Positions 59,816 through 64,000 of a stretch of DNA of 64,000 nucleotides are shown here, piece after piece (position 1 is the first letter of the stretch; every line of letters begins with the position of its first letter). Position numbers and translations under genes: made by a program. The DNA lies in NCBI RefSeq assembly GCF_014204515.1, contig NZ_JACHLI010000014.1, positions 1 through 64,000 of the forward strand, given 5' to 3'. Source of the DNA: Pseudomonas nitroreducens. Lineage in GTDB: Bacteria > Pseudomonadota > Gammaproteobacteria > Pseudomonadales > Pseudomonadaceae. The notes under the pieces were generated by a model, which did no database searches, was not told the origin of the DNA, and saw only the letters and a program-made list of their open reading frames with translations.

Positions 59816-59869
59816 ATGGATCAGAACCCGACTGAAGTTCCGCGTCGGCCCCGGCAGGCCACGCGATGA
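59816..59869 (+). CDS. Possible 17-codon leader ORF overlapping the diguanylate cyclase start
   Basis: ATG at 59816 opens MDQNPTEVPRRPRQATR and its TGA overlaps the next ATG as ATGA (59866-59869). The cyclase start lacks its own clear ribosome-binding site, so coupling to this leader is conceivable. The leader's own ribosome-binding site is weak. Confidence 0.25.
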   Translation: MDQNPTEVPRRPRQATR

Positions 59870-61431
59870 AGCGCTGGAGCCGCCAACCGCTGACACTGCG
59901 CACCCTCATCCTGGCCTTCGTGCTGCTCGCCGCGCTGGCGACCCTGGGCAACAGCCTGTTCGTCGCCTACAAGGTGCAACGCAGCGCGCTGATCCATTCC
60001 ACCCTGGAAGCCAACCGCGCCTACGCCGCCAAGGTCGCCTCCAGCATCAGCGAGTTCCTCAACTCGGCGCGGCGCAACCTCGCCTACAGCTCCGGCATCC
60101 TCGCCAACCACTTCGACCAGCCGCCGGTGCTGCACGCCGAAGCCATGCGCCTGCAGGCCCAGGACACCTTCTTCAACTCGATCATCATCGTCGATGCCCG
60201 CGGCAAGGTGCTGCAGGCCTACCCCGACTCGCTGCAGGTGGTCGGCACCACGCTGCGCTCGGAGAGCGTGCAGGAAGCCCTGCGGCTGAAGCGGCCGAAT
60301 GTCAGCCAGGCCTACGTGTCCATCGCCGGCAACCTGGTGGTGCTGATCTCCCAGCCGGTCATCAGCCCCAGCGGCGAATACCTGGGGCTGGTCGGCGGCT
60401 CGGTGTACATCCTCAAGCCCAGCGTGCTGCACACCATCATCGGCAGCCACTTCCAGCAGGATGGCACCTTCGCCTTCGTCGCCGACGCCAACCGCCGCCT
60501 GCTGCACCACCCCGAGCGCCAGCGCGTCGGCGAGCTGCTCGGCCACAGCTCCACCGTGGACGCCGCCCTGCGCGGCGAGAGTGGCTCCATGGAAATCCGC
60601 AACTCCAGGGGCGTGCCCATGCTGGCCGGCTATGCCCAGGTGCCCGAAGCCAACTGGGCGGTGGTCGCCCAGCAGCCGCGCGACCTGAGCCTCTCGCCGC
60701 TGCACCTGCTGATGAAGGACATGTTCCTCGGCCTGGTGCCGGCCAGCCTGCTGGGCGTGCTGGCGATCTGGGCCGGCACCCTGCTGATCACCCGGCCGTT
60801 GCGTCAGCTGGCGCAGAGCGCCGAGCAGCTGTCGGACCCGGACACCCCGCGCGAGCTGCAAGGCATCCGTACCTGGTACCGCGAGGCGGCGGCCATCCGT
60901 GCGGCGTTGCTCACCGGCGTCGGGCTGATGCAGCAGAAGCTCGGCCGGCTGAGCCTGGAGGCGCAGAGCGACCCGCTCACCGGGCTGGCCAATCGCCGGG
61001 CGCTGGGCATTGCGCTGGCGGCCCTGGAGCAGTCCGGCCAGCCCTTCGCGGTGCTGGCCCTGGACATTGACCACTTCAAGCAGGTCAACGACGCCTGGGG
61101 CCACGACAGCGGCGACGAAGCGCTGCGGCGGGTGGCCGCGATCCTGCGCGACAGCTCGCGCGCCGACGACCTGGCCTGCCGCGCCGGCGGCGAGGAGTTC
61201 GTCCTGCTGCTGCCCGACACCTCCCTGGACAGCGCCGCCAGCATCGCCGAGCGCATCCGCGAGACGGTGGCGGCGACGCCGATTCCCCTGGTCGGCCAGG
61301 TCACCCTGTCCATCGGCGTGGCCGACCTGGGCACCCGGGCACCCACCCCGGACGCCGTGCTCAAGCTCGCTGACCAGCGCCTGTACGGCGCCAAACAGGC
61401 GGGGCGCAACCGCGTGGTCAGCCGCGACTAG
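59866..61431 (+). CDS. Membrane diguanylate cyclase with periplasmic dCache sensor
   Basis: 521 residues. Transmembrane helices at about 11-35 and 285-310 enclose a dCache-type sensor (IIIVDARGKVLQAYPDSLQV; VISPSGEYLGLVGGSVYILK). A HAMP-like linker and a GGEEF domain follow, with intact GGEEF at 441-445 and an inhibitory I-site RxxD (Arg432-Asp435) five residues before it; DPLTGLANRRAL and DIDHFKQVND confirm the domain. It makes cyclic-di-GMP from two GTP, under product inhibition and periplasmic ligand control. Not obviously linked to the siderophore genes. Confidence 0.92.
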   Translation: MKRWSRQPLTLRTLILAFVLLAALATLGNSLFVAYKVQRSALIHSTLEANRAYAAKVASSISEFLNSARRNLAYSSGILANHFDQPPVLHAEAMRLQAQDTFFNSIIIVDARGKVLQAYPDSLQVVGTTLRSESVQEALRLKRPNVSQAYVSIAGNLVVLISQPVISPSGEYLGLVGGSVYILKPSVLHTIIGSHFQQDGTFAFVADANRRLLHHPERQRVGELLGHSSTVDAALRGESGSMEIRNSRGVPMLAGYAQVPEANWAVVAQQPRDLSLSPLHLLMKDMFLGLVPASLLGVLAIWAGTLLITRPLRQLAQSAEQLSDPDTPRELQGIRTWYREAAAIRAALLTGVGLMQQKLGRLSLEAQSDPLTGLANRRALGIALAALEQSGQPFAVLALDIDHFKQVNDAWGHDSGDEALRRVAAILRDSSRADDLACRAGGEEFVLLLPDTSLDSAASIAERIRETVAATPIPLVGQVTLSIGVADLGTRAPTPDAVLKLADQRLYGAKQAGRNRVVSRD

Positions 61432-61640
61432 CTGGCGGCTCGCCAGCGTCAGGCCAGAGCCGGTTTAGCGCCTGGGTCACCCCATGGACAGCCTGCTCCA
61501 GGCCTAAGCCGACCATTCGTCCCCGACGCTGAACACCACCGGCCGGCGGGCAGTCTTCCGGGAACGTGGCTGATGCCGCGGTTTCGCCGAGTCGCCTGTT
61601 CAAGTCAGACATCTCACATCAGCTATCGGAGGTGCCCCAC

Positions 61641-62000
61641 ATGGGCTGGAACGATCATCGAGACGTTGAACTCAACCAGGGCCTGCAGCGACTGCTGGAT
61701 GAAGGTGCGCCGGAATCCGACAGCCGCCGCGAGATACTCGCCCGCTACATCCTCAACCACGGTTTCGCCGCGCTCTCCGAAGAGCAGCAGCTGCAGTTCC
61801 AGCAGGAGCTGCTGCCGCTGCTCGACTGCCCGTCCCGCAGCGAAGGCCTGATGCCCCAGGGCGGGCTCGACCCGGCCATCGACGACCCGCAACTGAAGCT
61901 GTCGCCGATCAACGATCCGGGCAACGAGGACCCCGGTTCGCTGATCGAGATGGAAGTCGCCGAGGGCCTGCGACCGGCGCGGGAGCCGAAACGCCCGTGA
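61641..62000 (+). CDS. Small acidic protein of unknown function
   Basis: 119 residues. GGAGGTG at 61628-61634 precedes the ATG at 61641. The N-terminal half is helical and acidic (ELNQGLQRLLDEGAPESDSR, then EQQLQFQQELLPLLD); the C-terminal half is Pro/Asp/Glu-rich (SPINDPGNEDPGSLIEMEVA). No signal peptide, membrane helix or known motif. It is 46 bp upstream of a Yip1-like membrane protein gene on the same strand and may be co-expressed. Confidence 0.7.
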   Translation: MGWNDHRDVELNQGLQRLLDEGAPESDSRREILARYILNHGFAALSEEQQLQFQQELLPLLDCPSRSEGLMPQGGLDPAIDDPQLKLSPINDPGNEDPGSLIEMEVAEGLRPAREPKRP

Positions 62001-62046
62001 TCCCTTTCCGAGGCCGGAGGAGCCTCCCGGACCAGAGGAGCATTCC

Positions 62047-62658
62047 ATGATCTTTCCCCTGACCCATTTCTTTTCCCATCCCGAGCGGGCATGGCACGAG
62101 CTGCGCGAGAACACCGAAGAGCACCCGGCCAGCTACCTGCCGTTCTGGCTGCTGATGCCGCTGATCCCGGCGGTCTGCCTGTTCATCGGCACCACCCAGG
62201 TCGGCTGGCGCCTGCCCGGCAATGGCGCCACCCAGTTCCTCAGTGGCATCAGCGGTGCGCTGCTGGCGGTCTGGTGCTACGTCGGGCTGGTGGCCGGCAT
62301 CGTGATCATCGCCTACCTGACGCGCTGGGTCCTGTTCCGCACCGATGTGCGGCCCAACGTCAACCGCAGCATGGGCTTTTCCACGGCGGTGGCGCTGCCG
62401 CTGATGCTGGCCGGCATCGCTGCGCTGCTGCCCTCGCGCTGGCTGCTGCTCCTCGCCGCCGTCGCGGCAACGGCCTATTCGGGCTGGCTGCTGTTCCTCG
62501 GCCTGCCCATCTACATGCGCCTGACACAACGCAGTGCGGCCTTCTACTCCAGCTGCATCCTCGCCCTGGGCTTCCTCGCTCTGCTGACCACAGCGTTCGC
62601 CTTTCTCGAGTTGTGGAGCCAGTCGATGGCCGGGGCGGGGGAATATCTGCAGGAGTAG
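62047..62658 (+). CDS. Yip1-family membrane protein
   Basis: 203 residues with five transmembrane helices at about 33-50, 68-95, 110-130, 137-160 and 168-190. The N-terminal FFSHPERAWHELRENTEEHP and the layout match bacterial Yip1/DUF1282 proteins, whose function is unclear. AGAGGAG precedes the ATG. Confidence 0.83.
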   Translation: MIFPLTHFFSHPERAWHELRENTEEHPASYLPFWLLMPLIPAVCLFIGTTQVGWRLPGNGATQFLSGISGALLAVWCYVGLVAGIVIIAYLTRWVLFRTDVRPNVNRSMGFSTAVALPLMLAGIAALLPSRWLLLLAAVAATAYSGWLLFLGLPIYMRLTQRSAAFYSSCILALGFLALLTTAFAFLELWSQSMAGAGEYLQE

Positions 62659-62725
62659 CTTCCCCCCTGCGCACGTTTCAACGCGCTGGGGCCCTTCAGC
62701 TACCCTGCGCGCGCTGCGGAAAATT

Positions 62726-62746
62726 GCGGACGGAGTGCGCTCCTAC
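62726..62746. repeat. Single REP arm (GCGGACGGAGTGCGCTCCTAC)
   Basis: One arm of the GTAGGAGC...TCCGC REP family, partly degenerate, followed by a GCGGATTCATCCGC hairpin near 62763. Confidence 0.6.
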
Positions 62747-62830
62747 GAAAACGCCTGAAGAGCGGATTCATCCGCGATCCGGCCCGGGCCGGCCCGCATG
62801 GCTCCGGCCTGGAGCCCTGCGGGGTGAAGG

Positions 62831-62971
62831 TCATTGCTCCGGGCGCGGCAGCGGCTCCTCGGGAGGCTGCTGGTTGGGCACCTCCTCGGGGAAATCCTCG
62901 GGAATCTGGCTCTCGCGATCGGGCGGCGGCTGCATCGGGTCTGGCTGCTGGGCGTGGGGCTGGACGTTCAT
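62831..62971 (-). CDS. 46-residue Pro/Glu/Gln-rich small protein
   Basis: ATG 62971 with a strong GGAGGAT 6-7 nt upstream; TGA at 62833-62831. The product begins MNVQPHAQQPDPMQPPPDRE and continues SQIPEDFPEEVPNQQPPEEP, with no hydrophobic segment. It is proline-, glutamate- and glutamine-rich and thus probably disordered. It lies 66 bp upstream of... the opposite side: the sensor kinase gene ends 66 bp before its start on the same strand. Short Pseudomonas proteins of this composition are known as conserved hypotheticals; role unknown. Confidence 0.6.
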   Translation of the reverse strand: MNVQPHAQQPDPMQPPPDRESQIPEDFPEEVPNQQPPEEPLPRPEQ

Positions 62972-63037
62972 GGCGAATCCTCCGGGACAGGGCAGTCACC
63001 TGTTGGGCTGCGCCGTGCCGCCGGAGGTTCGCTTTTT

Positions 63038-64000
63038 CTAGCCGGCAGCCTTCACCTGCAGCAGCAGCGCCAGCAACTGGTCGCGGTCGAACGGTTTGGG
63101 CAGGCGCAGCACCGATTCGGCCAGGGTGTCCAGGCGCCCGGCATAGCCGGTGGTGAGCACGCAGGTCAGGCGCGAATGGGATTGTCGTACCTGCTGGATC
63201 AGCAGCATGCCGTCCATGTCGGGCATGGCGAAGTCGGTGATCAGCAGGTCGTAGCTGGTCTGGTCCAGCAGCTGCAGCGCCACCCGCGCCGAGTCGGCAC
63301 GGCCGACCTGACAGCCGAGGTCGGCCAGCAGCGCGGCGGTACCCGCCAGTACCAGGGCATCGTCGTCCACCACCAGCACGCGCAGGCCCACCGGGCCGCT
63401 CGCGGCGCTGTCGGGCTGTTCGATTGTTGCCGTCGACGCCGTCTCGGCCGGTGCCTTGACCTTCACCGCCGGCAACCAGACTTCCGCCGTGGTGCCCTGG
63501 CCCGGCGCGCTGCGCAACAACAGAGCGCCGCCCTGCTGCTGGGCCAGCCCATGGACGATGGACAGCCCCAGCCCGGTGCCCTTGCCGGTGGCCTTGGTGG
63601 TGAAGAAGGGTTCGGCGGCGCGGCGCAGCGTGTCCTCGTCCATGCCCTGGCCGGAGTCGGTGACCGCCAGGCATACGTAGCTCCCCGCTGCCAGCTTGCC
63701 GCTCTGCTGCGGGCCGACTACTTCGTTGCGCGCTGAAAAGGTAATGCTGCCGCCGCCGGGCATGGCGTCGCGGGCATTGGTGGCGAGGTTGATGATCGCC
63801 AGTTCCAGCTGGTTCTGATCGCTCATCACGCAATCCAGTTGCAACGGGAAGCGCGTCTCCAGGCTGATGGTCGGGCCGAGGGAGCTGACCAGCAGCTCGC
63901 TCATGTCCTGCAGCAGCGCCGGCAGCTGGATCGGCTGCGGGAACAGGCGCTGCTTGCGGGCGAAGGCGAGCATCCGCTGGGTCAGCTGGGCGCCGCGGCG
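63038..64000 (-). CDS. Hybrid sensor histidine kinase, C-terminal part (cut by window edge)
   Basis: The visible 320 codons start inside the dimerisation helix (RRGAQLTQRMLAFARKQRLF) and run to a stop at 63040-63038. The HATPase domain has N-box NLATNARDAMPGGG, G1 VTDSGQGMD, F-box EPFFTTK and G2 GKGTGLGLSIVHG. It is followed by a linker and a C-terminal receiver with VVDDDALVL, phospho-acceptor Asp in LLITDFAMPDMDG and Lys in LPKPFD. The H-box and any sensor domain lie outside the window. The NLATNARDAMP type is common in blue-light and PAS-linked hybrid kinases. Confidence 0.88.
   Translation of the reverse strand, partial: RRGAQLTQRMLAFARKQRLFPQPIQLPALLQDMSELLVSSLGPTISLETRFPLQLDCVMSDQNQLELAIINLATNARDAMPGGGSITFSARNEVVGPQQSGKLAAGSYVCLAVTDSGQGMDEDTLRRAAEPFFTTKATGKGTGLGLSIVHGLAQQQGGALLLRSAPGQGTTAEVWLPAVKVKAPAETASTATIEQPDSAASGPVGLRVLVVDDDALVLAGTAALLADLGCQVGRADSARVALQLLDQTSYDLLITDFAMPDMDGMLLIQQVRQSHSRLTCVLTTGYAGRLDTLAESVLRLPKPFDRDQLLALLLQVKAAG

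Overview
The window is high-GC chromosomal DNA of a Pseudomonas, most likely from the P. aeruginosa / P. citronellolis / P. nitroreducens side of the genus. This placement is inferred from four things: a complete enterobactin-uptake locus in the pfeR-pfeS-pfeA-pfeE order, the start of an itaconate-degradation operon divergent from its LysR regulator, strong third-codon G+C bias, and REP/REPIN repeats of the GTAGGAGC...CTCCTAC kind. I see no tRNA, rRNA, CRISPR array, transposase or prophage.

Region by region. (1) 1-2078: start of an itaconate operon (acyl-CoA dehydrogenase fragment, ich) and its divergent LysR regulator, with a clear dyad operator. (2) 2075-10832: a tripartite RND efflux operon (outer-membrane factor, adaptor, pump) preceded by an atypical response regulator whose phospho-acceptor Asp is Glu, and divergent from a normal two-component system. 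(3) 10848-14052: an LTA-synthase/OpgB-type membrane sulfatase with an apparent in-frame amber codon, plus two small genes of unknown role. (4) 14171-17976: an FbpABC-type ferric-iron ABC transporter behind a Fur-like box. (5) 18142-21470: a COG4705 membrane protein, a lipoprotein and a QseBC-like two-component pair. (6) 21474-24726: DUF899 protein, double-HTH regulator, beta-propeller protein and an ICMT-like methyltransferase. (7) 24794-30124: pfeRSAE with two Fur boxes. (8) 30397-32156: LysR regulator and divergent quinone reductase. (9) 32278-39335: a probable catabolic operon for a cyclic ureide-like compound: amino-acid-type ABC transporter, PLP enzyme, RpiR regulator, PuuE-like deacetylase and dihydropyrimidinase. 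(10) 39484-45103: class IV aminotransferase with a divergent GcvA-like regulator and a 12-bp tandem repeat between them, lipoproteins, a VOC protein, an FKBP and a UvrD-type helicase. (11) 45195-59596: a hydroxamate-siderophore island. (12) 59816-64000: a diguanylate cyclase, small proteins and the 3' part of a hybrid sensor kinase.

The siderophore island is the most interesting part. It holds an ornithine N5-hydroxylase (PvdA type), an IucB-type N-acyltransferase, a FhuF reductase, FhuC, FhuD and FhuB, a PvdE/OrbE-type exporter, a signalling TonB-dependent receptor, and an ECF sigma / FecR pair arranged divergently. No NRPS, NIS synthetase or MbtH protein lies in the window. Two of its genes are each preceded by a perfect TAAAT-N16-CGTC iron-starvation-sigma promoter, one overlapping a near-palindromic Fur box. 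The gene content resembles ornibactin/malleobactin clusters without the assembly line, so the siderophore is either assembled from genes elsewhere or has been lost while uptake was kept.

Iron is the theme of the window: three separate uptake systems (ferric iron, ferric enterobactin, ferric hydroxamate) with Fur-like boxes. All functions are assigned by reading motifs and gene order; no database search was possible.
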